A stretch of 64,000 nt of DNA from Ignavibacterium sp. (GTDB lineage: Bacteria; Bacteroidota; Ignavibacteria; Ignavibacteriales; Ignavibacteriaceae), in the NCBI RefSeq assembly GCF_025998815.1, contig NZ_AP026678.1:496001-560000 (forward strand). Direction: 5' to 3'. Shown here piece after piece: positions 15,992 through 23,445 of this stretch. Each line of letters opens with the position of its first letter. Within the stretch, counting starts at the first letter, position 1. The position numbers were made by a program, and so were the translations under genes. The notes below the pieces were generated by a model. It saw nothing but the letters and a program-made list of their open reading frames with translations, was not told the DNA's origin and made no database searches.

Positions 15992-16186
15992 ATGAAGCAA
16001 TCCTTGTTGAATGAAAAGAGCTCGGATATTTTCAGTTGGAAAGAAATAAAAGAAAATCCATTTGAACTATTCAAATCCGAAATTCTCAACTACGGATTTT
16101 TAATCAATCAAGAAAATATCGACTCTAAAATTGATTGGGCTATTGAATATGAAATGATTTATAATTCTCAGTTGATGGAAATTTAA
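15992..16186 (+). CDS. Small unknown protein behind a Pho-box-like promoter
   Basis: A 64-residue ORF. I prefer ATG 15992 because AAAGGA lies 7 bp upstream; the earlier in-frame ATG at 15959 (75 residues) has no SD. The product is hydrophilic and acidic, with Trp, Tyr and Phe scattered through it (DIFSWKEIKENPFELF), no signal peptide, no membrane segment and no family I recognise. It is the sole gene after operator B and ends 5 bp from the convergent metallophosphoesterase gene. It could be a small regulator made under phosphate stress, or the transcript itself could be the functional product. Confidence 0.6.
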   Translation: MKQSLLNEKSSDIFSWKEIKENPFELFKSEILNYGFLINQENIDSKIDWAIEYEMIYNSQLMEI

Positions 16187-16191
16187 TTTGA

Positions 16192-17127
16192 TTAAATGGG
16201 GGACAATCTTAAAATTGTCTGATACTCCTTTCTGAACAAATCTTCAATCTTTACTTCACCACTTTCAGTTAATTTATGTAGCTCACAATGAGTTTTATCA
16301 GGTTCCACTTTTATAATATTCACTCTCAATGATTTGCCTGTATATCCAACGGTTGATGCGCCTGCATTCAAAAAGGCAATTCCTTTTCTCTCATAAAACT
16401 CATTGTAATGAATATGCCCGTGCAACACAATATCAATGTTATGCTTTTGGAATAAACTTAAAAGTCTTTTCTTCTTTTTCAGTTTCATTGTTTGTTTTTC
16501 AATATTCTGCCAGAGGCCTGCAATTGACCTTTTTGTATTTTTCATTTTATTAAAATGATGATGAATTGCTACGATTTTGAATACATCTCTATCATTAAAT
16601 TTTTTCAATAAATCATCAATCTTGTTAAAGTGTTTTAGTTTCACTTCTCCATTAGAAGCAAATGAGTTTTTATACTTTGAATATTCGGCTATCGAATTAA
16701 TTCCGAGTATAATCACATTGTCCAAATCTTTGATGAAAGGAAATTGACTTTCTTCATTTGCTACAATAGTACCATAAAAAGTTTCTTTAAAGATTTCTTT
16801 GAACAAATTCACTTTAGCATCATAGTCAACTTCTTTACATCTTTCAGGGAAAGAAAAAATATCAACAGGTTTTTGCGGTCCTCCGAAAATATCGTGATTG
16901 CCAGGAATTAAAGTAAGATTTAGATGAGATGAAAATCCAAATTTATTCAACATTCTTTTTAGGATTAGTAAATCGCTTTCATCTGCATTATCAGTTAAAT
17001 CACCTGTAATAATTAAATGCTCTACAGATTGTGATGAAATATATTTTAGCAGTCTCTTAACACGTAAAAGATTCGAGTCTTTGAACAGAGTGTTCAAGTG
17101 AAGGTCAGAAATGTGAGCGATTTTCAT
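16192..17127 (-). CDS. Calcineurin-like metallophosphoesterase
   Basis: A 311-residue cytoplasmic enzyme with the full dinuclear metal set: HISDLHL (4-10), TGDLTDNAD (41-49), PGNHD (about 76-80), AIHHHF (about 190) and LHGHIHYN (about 237-244). CpdA-type phosphodiesterases and the phosphate-starvation phospholipase PlcP share this fold. It lies 30 bp after the OlsF-like gene and is probably co-transcribed from the Pho-box-like promoter at 18967-19010. That context makes a PlcP-like role (removing phosphate head groups from phospholipids) attractive, but the sequence alone does not separate it from CpdA-like or other phosphodiesterases. Confidence 0.85.
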   Translation of the reverse strand: MKIAHISDLHLNTLFKDSNLLRVKRLLKYISSQSVEHLIITGDLTDNADESDLLILKRMLNKFGFSSHLNLTLIPGNHDIFGGPQKPVDIFSFPERCKEVDYDAKVNLFKEIFKETFYGTIVANEESQFPFIKDLDNVIILGINSIAEYSKYKNSFASNGEVKLKHFNKIDDLLKKFNDRDVFKIVAIHHHFNKMKNTKRSIAGLWQNIEKQTMKLKKKKRLLSLFQKHNIDIVLHGHIHYNEFYERKGIAFLNAGASTVGYTGKSLRVNIIKVEPDKTHCELHKLTESGEVKIEDLFRKEYQTILRLSPI

Positions 17128-17157
17128 TTTAAGTCCTTAATTGTATGAAGATAAATT

Positions 17158-18930
17158 TTAAACTTGAATTTGTAGTTGTTTTTTCATTTCGTTTGATAAT
17201 TTTTTCTCGTTCACTTCTAGATATCTTTTTCTTTTGTTTTCTTTCAGATAATTCAAATCAAGTATTATAAATGCATCAACACAATTGCTAAAATTAGTAT
17301 CAATATTAAATCCTGCAAACTGAATTCCTCCTGGCATACATAAATCAGAATACTGTTTGAATAAAGTCGGAATCGAAAAACCAAGATTACTCAGAAGGTT
17401 TTTCAATAAAATCATTTCTTTATTGTAATCATTATGGGTAAATAAATTTTCAAATAAGGATTTTGATTCAGCTGATACAAAATATTGATTGTGCGGAGAA
17501 ACAAGCTCCTTTTTTGGAGGAAACCATTTTGAATAAAACTGAATGATTAAATCTTTAGCTTCAGGTGAATAGTTATTACTCATGCTAACAGGACCAAATA
17601 AATATCTGATATTCTGATTTGTTAATAAATATTTCCCGATACCTTGCCAGAGATAATCCAGTGCTAAAGAGTTCCAGTACTTTGACTGAATAAAGCTTCT
17701 TCCCAATTCAATGGCATTAAAAAGATATGGAATTAATTCATCATTGAACTTGAAAAGAGTTGAAGAATAAAATCCTTCAAAACCATGATTTTTTATGATA
17801 AAACTTCCTTCAGCAAACCTGTATGAACCAACAATTTCAAGCTGGTTATCATCCCATAAAACAATGTGTTTATAATGCTTATCAAACTTATCTGAATCTT
17901 TTTTACTTCCTGTTCCTTCTCCAACTTTTCTGAAAGTTAATTCTCGCAGGCGTGCAATTTCCCTGATAACATTTTTACTCTTGTCATACTCTACAAGAAA
18001 TATTTTTTTGAAGTCTGTAGTCTCGCCGAGTAATTGATTTGAGAAAAGTTCGCTTCTAATCTGTTTTGTTGATACCGGATGAATGATATTCTTTTCAGTC
18101 TCAAAAATTCCTTTTTTATTTTTTGCAATCAGATAAAGATGCTTCTTTAACGACTTTGAAAGGAAATCTATTCTCTGATATTTGGTATTTAGTGCTTTAG
18201 GCGAAATCGGATGACCAATCTTTAAATCAAATACTTTATTCCGTTTGTTGAATAACTCATACGGCAGCAAGAACATTGAAAGTTTTTTGCTTAAAAGGGA
18301 AGTGAAGTAAAATAAAAGTGAATTTCTTCCTTTGATATAAACCGGTAAAACCGGTGCCTGAAATTTATCCGCAAAATAAACTGCACCTTTATTCCATTTT
18401 TTATCTTTTATTCCATTGATTGTTAATCGTGCAACTTCTCCTGCAGGGAAGATAATTATTGCAAATTCTTTTTTGATAGTTTCAGAGATAAGTTCATAAT
18501 TCTTTTTCAAATCCTTTTTAGATAGAAGATCAAACGGGAGAAAAAATTCAGAGATATTTTTCAAATTCATCAAAACATCGTTTGCAATAATTTTTATATC
18601 GCTTCTTACTTCTGATATCAGTTTCAAAAGAACTAAACCATCTAATCCTCCAAGCGGGTGATTTGCAACGATAATCAGTTTTCCTTCGCTTGGAATTTTT
18701 TCTCTGTCTTTTGAAGAAATCCGATAGGAAATATCCAACTGGTCAAAAAGCTCATCAATAAATTCAATTCCTGTTTTATCACCATGCTCAGAAATGAAAC
18801 GATTTATTCGTGGTACGAAAAGCAATCGGTTCAATAATGAGAAAAATAAATCAGAAATGAATGAAGGATATTTAGATAAAAATCCGGGTGACTTTGAGTA
18901 GATAATATCTTTAATACTGATATGATTCAT
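17158..18930 (-). CDS. Two-domain acyltransferase, OlsF-like ornithine-lipid synthase
   Basis: A 590-residue fusion. The N-terminal PlsC-type acyltransferase (about 60-240) shows NHPLGGLDG (His91 and Asp97) and FPAGE (161-165). The C-terminal part (about 300-560) is a GNAT domain of the OlsB type, with RELTFRKVGEG, GSYRFAEG and ELGRSFIQSKYWNSLALDYL. The same pairing in OlsF makes ornithine lipid: N-acylation of ornithine by the C-terminal domain, then O-acylation by the N-terminal one. Ornithine lipids replace phospholipids under phosphate limitation. Pho-box-like operator C lies immediately upstream, which supports this role. Other hemolysin-annotated GNAT/PlsC fusions of unknown substrate look alike, so the substrate is inferred. 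Confidence 0.8.
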   Translation of the reverse strand: MNHISIKDIIYSKSPGFLSKYPSFISDLFFSLLNRLLFVPRINRFISEHGDKTGIEFIDELFDQLDISYRISSKDREKIPSEGKLIIVANHPLGGLDGLVLLKLISEVRSDIKIIANDVLMNLKNISEFFLPFDLLSKKDLKKNYELISETIKKEFAIIIFPAGEVARLTINGIKDKKWNKGAVYFADKFQAPVLPVYIKGRNSLLFYFTSLLSKKLSMFLLPYELFNKRNKVFDLKIGHPISPKALNTKYQRIDFLSKSLKKHLYLIAKNKKGIFETEKNIIHPVSTKQIRSELFSNQLLGETTDFKKIFLVEYDKSKNVIREIARLRELTFRKVGEGTGSKKDSDKFDKHYKHIVLWDDNQLEIVGSYRFAEGSFIIKNHGFEGFYSSTLFKFNDELIPYLFNAIELGRSFIQSKYWNSLALDYLWQGIGKYLLTNQNIRYLFGPVSMSNNYSPEAKDLIIQFYSKWFPPKKELVSPHNQYFVSAESKSLFENLFTHNDYNKEMILLKNLLSNLGFSIPTLFKQYSDLCMPGGIQFAGFNIDTNFSNCVDAFIILDLNYLKENKRKRYLEVNEKKLSNEMKKQLQIQV

Positions 18931-18966
18931 TTAATTTTATTGAATTCATATCAGAAATCTACTCGA

Positions 18967-19010
18967 CTAATGTTAATAGATTATTAAGCTAATGTTAATT
19001 AATCTTTAAC
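18967..19010 (-). promoter_or_regulatory. Pho-box-like operator C, four 11-bp direct repeats
   Basis: Read on the minus strand the units are GTTAAAGATTA, ATTAACATTAG, CTTAATAATCT and ATTAACATTAG. TAGATTTC starts 6 bp after the last unit (at 18961 going down), seven of eight bases of TAnnTTTG. It drives the OlsF-like and metallophosphoesterase genes. The box overlaps the stop codon of the preceding hydroxylase gene (18999-19001). Confidence 0.73.
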
Positions 19011-19865
19011 TAATTCACTTTCTTTTTTTCTTTTGAAACTTCTGAATGCGTATAAAGTCTGAGCAAAATAATTATTTGGGAAAAATGTTTTAAGTCCGTA
19101 TTCATCAGGTTTTGCAGGTGGAAGAAAAGCAGTTCCCCAAATCCAATCCCAGATGGCGAGTTTTGTAGCAAAGTTTCTGTTTCTGCCTTTGCCGGTAGAG
19201 TGATGCCAGCGGTGCATTTCAGGACCATTTATAATTTTCTGAAGCCAACCGGTTTTAACATCAATATTGGAGTGAATATACATTCCCCACACAGCGCTAA
19301 TAACACCTTTGTAGGCAATTACTTCTGGTGGAGAGCCAAGTAAAACAATTGGTGCGAACTCAACGGTTTGGTTAATCAGAATTTCGAGTGCATGCGATCT
19401 TGAGCCGGAAAGCCAATCAACTTTTTTAGGTGAGTGATGAGCTTCGTGTATTCGCCAAAGCCATTTGTTGCTGTGTTGCCAGCGATGCATCCAGTAAATG
19501 TAAATGTCGTGTGTAATTGTGAAGAAAACTAACTGAATCCAGATTGGCACATCAGAAAATAATTTAAGTCTGCTTATGCCGGTAGTCGAATCAATAAAAT
19601 TAATTATATATCCGAAAATTATAATACTTAGAATATAGCTTTGTGCAATTGTGTAAAGTGCAAGGTCATCAAAAAATCCTTCTCTCAGAACTTTCTGACC
19701 TTTATTGTAAGGAAAAATTCTTTCTAAAATTATAAAAAGCACTGCAGCAGAAATGATAATCAGCATTGAATATTTTTCTGCTGAAGACATTCCGGTTAAA
19801 TAGTTATAGATAAAATTCCATACATCTGAAAAAATATCTGCTCTATTTAACATTTCATTCATCAT
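18999..19865 (-). CDS. Fatty acid hydroxylase / sterol desaturase family membrane enzyme
   Basis: A 288-residue membrane protein with the di-iron histidine clusters of the superfamily: HDIYIYWMHRWQH (119-131), HEAHHS (140-145) and MHRWHHS (about 217-223), plus a His in MYIHSNID. Hydrophobic segments lie near 33-50, 70-92 and 105-125. It is the last gene of the acidic-sugar operon, 4 bp after the NeuB-like gene. It is also directly before the OlsF-like gene, though the Pho-box-like promoter sits between them. Superfamily members hydroxylate lipids, including the ornithine-lipid hydroxylase OlsE, so the substrate could be a lipid rather than a sugar precursor. Not resolvable from sequence. Confidence 0.85.
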   Translation of the reverse strand: MMNEMLNRADIFSDVWNFIYNYLTGMSSAEKYSMLIIISAAVLFIILERIFPYNKGQKVLREGFFDDLALYTIAQSYILSIIIFGYIINFIDSTTGISRLKLFSDVPIWIQLVFFTITHDIYIYWMHRWQHSNKWLWRIHEAHHSPKKVDWLSGSRSHALEILINQTVEFAPIVLLGSPPEVIAYKGVISAVWGMYIHSNIDVKTGWLQKIINGPEMHRWHHSTGKGRNRNFATKLAIWDWIWGTAFLPPAKPDEYGLKTFFPNNYFAQTLYAFRSFKRKKESELVKD

Positions 19866-19869
19866 AAAA

Positions 19870-20748
19870 TTATTTTACTCTTCTTAGTTTTTGAATCTGA
19901 CTTTTTTCGCTATCATAAACTTTTTTTATTCCATCACCTAATGCAAGTTCTATATCGCGAATATTTGAAACAAGTCTTTGTAAACCGCCCATTTCAACAG
20001 AAGCTGCCTGATCTGTTCCCCACATTGCACGATCAAGAGTGATATGTCTTTCAACAAAACAAGCACCCAAAGCAACTGCAGCCCAGGTTGGTGCTAAACC
20101 AACTTCGTGTCCTGAATAACCAATTGGAATATCAGGATATTTTTTTCTGAGTGTTTCAATCATTCGTAAATTTAATTCTTCATTCTTACACGGATAAGCT
20201 GATGTTGCATGAGCAAGTAAAAGATTATCCTTTCCAAAGAAATTAACAGCAGCTTCAATTTGTTCCATTGTTGACATTCCGGTGGACATCATTACAGGTT
20301 TGTTTAATTCTTTATGCTTTTTCAATAATTCAAAGTCTGTTAGTGATGCAGAGGGTGTTTTATAAATTGGCGGATTAAATTGTTCAATAAAATCAACCGA
20401 AGGTTCATCCCAGCATGAAGCAAACCACATTATTCCAAGTTCTTTACAGTAACGATCTATCTCCGCATATTCTTTTTCTCCAAACTCAACTTTATGACGG
20501 TATTCGATATATGTAATTCGTCCCCACGGTGTATCTCTTTCAAGATTCCATTGGTCTTTCGGAACACAAAGTTCCGGTGTTCTTTTTTGAAATTTAACTG
20601 CATTACAGCCAGCTTTCTTTGCGCCTTCAATCATCTTCTTTGCAATTTCAAGATCACCATTATGATTGATGCCTATTTCAGCAATGATGAAAACCGGATG
20701 ACCTTCACCTATTAATTTATCAGCAACTTTAATTTCTCTTCTTTTCAT
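19870..20748 (-). CDS. NeuB-like ulosonic acid synthase lacking the SAF domain
   Basis: A 292-residue NeuB-fold enzyme that would condense phosphoenolpyruvate with an amino sugar (or its phosphate) to give a sialic-acid-like 2-keto acid. The TIM barrel is complete: EIGINHNGDLEIAKKMI (24-40), AVKFQKR, PVMMSTGMSTMEQIEAAVNF and GYSGHEVGL. Usual NeuB, LegI and PseI proteins are about 335-350 residues with a C-terminal SAF (antifreeze-like) domain that completes the active site of the partner subunit. This one ends right after the barrel. It lies 9 bp after the KdsC-like gene, in the middle of the sugar operon. The product sugar is unknown. Confidence 0.85.
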   Translation of the reverse strand: MKRREIKVADKLIGEGHPVFIIAEIGINHNGDLEIAKKMIEGAKKAGCNAVKFQKRTPELCVPKDQWNLERDTPWGRITYIEYRHKVEFGEKEYAEIDRYCKELGIMWFASCWDEPSVDFIEQFNPPIYKTPSASLTDFELLKKHKELNKPVMMSTGMSTMEQIEAAVNFFGKDNLLLAHATSAYPCKNEELNLRMIETLRKKYPDIPIGYSGHEVGLAPTWAAVALGACFVERHITLDRAMWGTDQAASVEMGGLQRLVSNIRDIELALGDGIKKVYDSEKSQIQKLRRVK

Positions 20749-20757
20749 TTATTACCT

Positions 20758-21291
20758 TTATTGTTTTAGGGAAATAATTAATTCAGCAAATTCTCTGAAC
20801 GCACCATAGCCGCCTTTTGCTTCGCATACATAATCGCTTATCTCTTTAATAAAACTCATACCATCTGCAGGTGCTGCAGTGAATCCAACAAGTTTCATTA
20901 TGTCATAGTCATTAGAATCATCACCAATATAAGCTATGTTCTCAGAACTAAGTTGATTCTTCTTCTTAATTTCTTCGAGCAGAGCTTCTTTATCCTTAAC
21001 TCCAAGATAAACCTGAGTGATTTTCAGTTTTTCAGCTCTTGATTTTACAGTGCCTGAATTTTCGCCAGTAATAATTATGGTTTCAATGTCGGCATATTTT
21101 CTTAATCTTTCAACGCCCATTCCATCACGGATTGAATATCTCTTCAGTGCTTCACCAGTGGGGGAGTAATAAATTCCCGTGTCTGTTAAAACTCCATCTA
21201 CATCAGTTATAATCAATTTTATTTTTTCAGCTTTGGATTTTAGATGAAGATTTTTTTCTGCCAGTTTTTTATCAATTACCATGCTGTCCAA
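20758..21291 (-). CDS. KdsC-like HAD phosphatase
   Basis: A 177-residue HAD hydrolase without a cap domain. ITDVDGVLTDTG (28-39) carries the nucleophile Asp30 and Asp32, ITGENSG is motif II, KDKEALLEEI the Lys region, and GDDSNDYDIM motif III. Size and motifs match KdsC and the C-terminal phosphatase of NeuA proteins, which dephosphorylate Kdo-8-P or sialic-acid-9-P-like products. Next to a NeuB-like synthase it would release the free ulosonic acid. The start overlaps the preceding SDR gene by 16 bp; the alternative ATG at 21282 also overlaps it. Confidence 0.87.
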   Translation of the reverse strand: MDSMVIDKKLAEKNLHLKSKAEKIKLIITDVDGVLTDTGIYYSPTGEALKRYSIRDGMGVERLRKYADIETIIITGENSGTVKSRAEKLKITQVYLGVKDKEALLEEIKKKNQLSSENIAYIGDDSNDYDIMKLVGFTAAPADGMSFIKEISDYVCEAKGGYGAFREFAELIISLKQ

Positions 21292-22091
21292 CCTCCGTCA
21301 ATTACTAAATTAGCTCCTGTCATATAAGATGAAGCATCACTTGCGAGGAAAACAATTGCACCTTTATAATCTGTTGGTGCAGCCATTCTTCCAAGCATTG
21401 TTTTTGCTGAATAATTTTTTATGAAATATTCATCCTGATTGTTTTCTACTCCACCCGGAGATAGAGTGTTCACTCTAACCCCTCTATTGCCCCAGTAAGC
21501 GGCAAGAAATCTTGTGAAATTAATAATTGCTCCTTTTGTTGCCGGATATGCAGGCGATTTATAAAACGATTGACTACCATCCGGTCTTTTATAAATTGAT
21601 TGATCGGGACCAACCATTCCATAAGTTGAAGCAATATTGATTATACTTCCTTTATTTTGATTAGCCATAACAGTTCCGATAATCTGAGAGCAAAGAAAGG
21701 TTCCTGTCACATTTACATCGAGAGACTTTTGCCACATTTCAAGCGGATAATTTTCAAACATGGAAAGCTCTGCGGCAGCTTGAGGATTTTCAAACATATC
21801 ATTGATTGCGGCATTGTTTACAAGAATATCAATATGTCCAAACTCGTTTAAAGTTTTATCTCTTAGATTTTCAATTGATGCTCTGTCAATTATATTCACA
21901 CCAACTCCGATCGATTTAGTCGGAAGAGTCTTGGCAAATTCTTTACAAGCATTTTCATTTAGATCTGTTACAACTACATTAGCACCAGCTTCAGACAAAG
22001 CAAAGCAATGATGTTTTCCGATTAAGCCAAGCGCTCCTGTTACAATCGCAACCTTTCCTGTTAAGTCAAATAATTTTTTCACATCATTCAT
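21276..22091 (-). CDS. SDR family oxidoreductase of the sugar operon
   Basis: A 271-residue classical short-chain dehydrogenase. The nucleotide site is TGALGLIGKHH (about 18-28), followed by acidic VTDLN, NNAAIND (about 90), catalytic Ser in INIASTYG (about 154) and YPATK (about 177-181). It ends with SYMTGANLVIDGGWTAW, a typical SDR C-terminus. Located between the aminotransferase and phosphatase genes, it probably oxidises or reduces a hydroxyl/keto group of the sugar before or after transamination. The start is 1 bp from the aminotransferase stop, so the genes are co-translated. Confidence 0.87.
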   Translation of the reverse strand: MNDVKKLFDLTGKVAIVTGALGLIGKHHCFALSEAGANVVVTDLNENACKEFAKTLPTKSIGVGVNIIDRASIENLRDKTLNEFGHIDILVNNAAINDMFENPQAAAELSMFENYPLEMWQKSLDVNVTGTFLCSQIIGTVMANQNKGSIINIASTYGMVGPDQSIYKRPDGSQSFYKSPAYPATKGAIINFTRFLAAYWGNRGVRVNTLSPGGVENNQDEYFIKNYSAKTMLGRMAAPTDYKGAIVFLASDASSYMTGANLVIDGGWTAW

Positions 22092-22092
22092 A

Positions 22093-23436
22093 TTATTTCT
22101 TTACTTTTGGTTTCATATTAAAGTTACCAACTCTTCTGAAAACTGGCTCAACAGATTCGCCTCTCAGATATGCTTTAACATTTTTCTCTTCGACTGCTTT
22201 TTTAAGAATTGGCAAAACATCTTCATAAGCTTTTAATGTGTATTCGATATCTTCATCGGTATGAGAGAAAGACATATTATGAAATCCTCCCCAAAGTATT
22301 CCGCGCTTTATCATTTCCTGCTGAACTAATGATTTCATTTCAAGTGGATTGCATCCGGATTTTTCAGCATCAAATGTAATTATTGTTCTGCAATCAAATC
22401 CGGAACATTTTGTGTAATCCATTCCGAGTTTATTAGCAATAGCATTATAACCATCTTTAAGTTTTCTTCCTTGCTTTGCAAGATATGCAGGAACATTTTT
22501 TTCAATGATTTCTGTAACTGTTGCTTTAACTGCAGCAAGCGAAAGTGCCTCACCGCCAAATGTTGTAAAGAAGAAAACATCTTTCTCAAGTAATTGCATA
22601 ATTTCTTTTTTGCCTGTCAAGATGGATATCGGCATTCCATTCGCAACAGCTTTTGAGAAACAAGCAAGGTCTGCTTTAACACCAAAATATTCCTGAGCAC
22701 CACCAACAGCTACTCTGAAACCAGTCCACATTTCATCAAAAATCAGAACAGTTCCATTTTCAGTGCAAATATCACGAAGTTTGTGAAGGAAATTATCTTT
22801 TGGTTCGTCAAAAACGAATGGCTCAAGTATAACGCATGCAGTATCTTCATCTATTGAATCAATTACCGATTGAATATCGTTGTAATTAAAAGTATAACTT
22901 AAATCCTGAATTGATTGTGGAATTCCTTTGTTTCTGTCTGTTACTGCGATATACCAATCGTGCCAGCCGTGATAGCCACAGCATAGAACTTTATTTCTTC
23001 CTGTGTAAGCTCTTGCAAGCCTTACTGCTGCAGAAGTAACATCCGCACCAACTTTACTGTATCTTATACTTTCTGCATTTGGTACAACTTTGTTAATAAG
23101 TTGAGCTACTTCAACTTCCAGTGGATGCATCAAAGAAAAAGTAATTCCATCTTTAAGTTGTTCACGAATTGCATCATCAACTTTATCATAAGCATAACCA
23201 AGTGATAAAGGACCAACAGCCATTGTGTAATCAATGTATTCATTTCCATCAACATCCCAAACATGCGAACCTTTACCTCGCTTAAGATATTTTGGTGCAA
23301 CGCCTTTAATGTTTTGTCCGGGACCTTTTGCAAGTGTTTGTGTTTGAGCAGGTATTAATTCAAGTGCTATCTTGTAATACTCATCCGACTTTGTTATGAC
23401 AGGATAGTCTTTGTTAAATTCAACTTTGTTTGGCAT
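22093..23436 (-). CDS. Class III PLP aminotransferase (glutamate-1-semialdehyde aminomutase-like)
   Basis: A 447-residue fold-type I PLP enzyme. DEMWTGFR (about 234-241) contains the PLP-nitrogen Asp, and FSKAVANGMPIS has the Schiff-base Lys (about 263). The GSA-aminomutase-like subgroup is recognised by YLKRGKGSHVWDVDGNEYID near the N-terminus. A haem role is unlikely: the gene is embedded in a sugar operon and the protein is longer than HemL at both ends. It probably transfers an amino group to a keto-sugar. Most sialic-acid-type pathways use DegT/AHBA-type aminotransferases instead, so this choice is unusual. Confidence 0.85.
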   Translation of the reverse strand: MPNKVEFNKDYPVITKSDEYYKIALELIPAQTQTLAKGPGQNIKGVAPKYLKRGKGSHVWDVDGNEYIDYTMAVGPLSLGYAYDKVDDAIREQLKDGITFSLMHPLEVEVAQLINKVVPNAESIRYSKVGADVTSAAVRLARAYTGRNKVLCCGYHGWHDWYIAVTDRNKGIPQSIQDLSYTFNYNDIQSVIDSIDEDTACVILEPFVFDEPKDNFLHKLRDICTENGTVLIFDEMWTGFRVAVGGAQEYFGVKADLACFSKAVANGMPISILTGKKEIMQLLEKDVFFFTTFGGEALSLAAVKATVTEIIEKNVPAYLAKQGRKLKDGYNAIANKLGMDYTKCSGFDCRTIITFDAEKSGCNPLEMKSLVQQEMIKRGILWGGFHNMSFSHTDEDIEYTLKAYEDVLPILKKAVEEKNVKAYLRGESVEPVFRRVGNFNMKPKVKK

Positions 23437-23445
23437 AATAAAACC

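Noticed and set aside
22093-23436. HemL (glutamate-1-semialdehyde aminomutase) for haem synthesis
   Set aside because: Embedded in a sugar-acid operon and extended at both ends compared with HemL; a sugar aminotransferase fits better.
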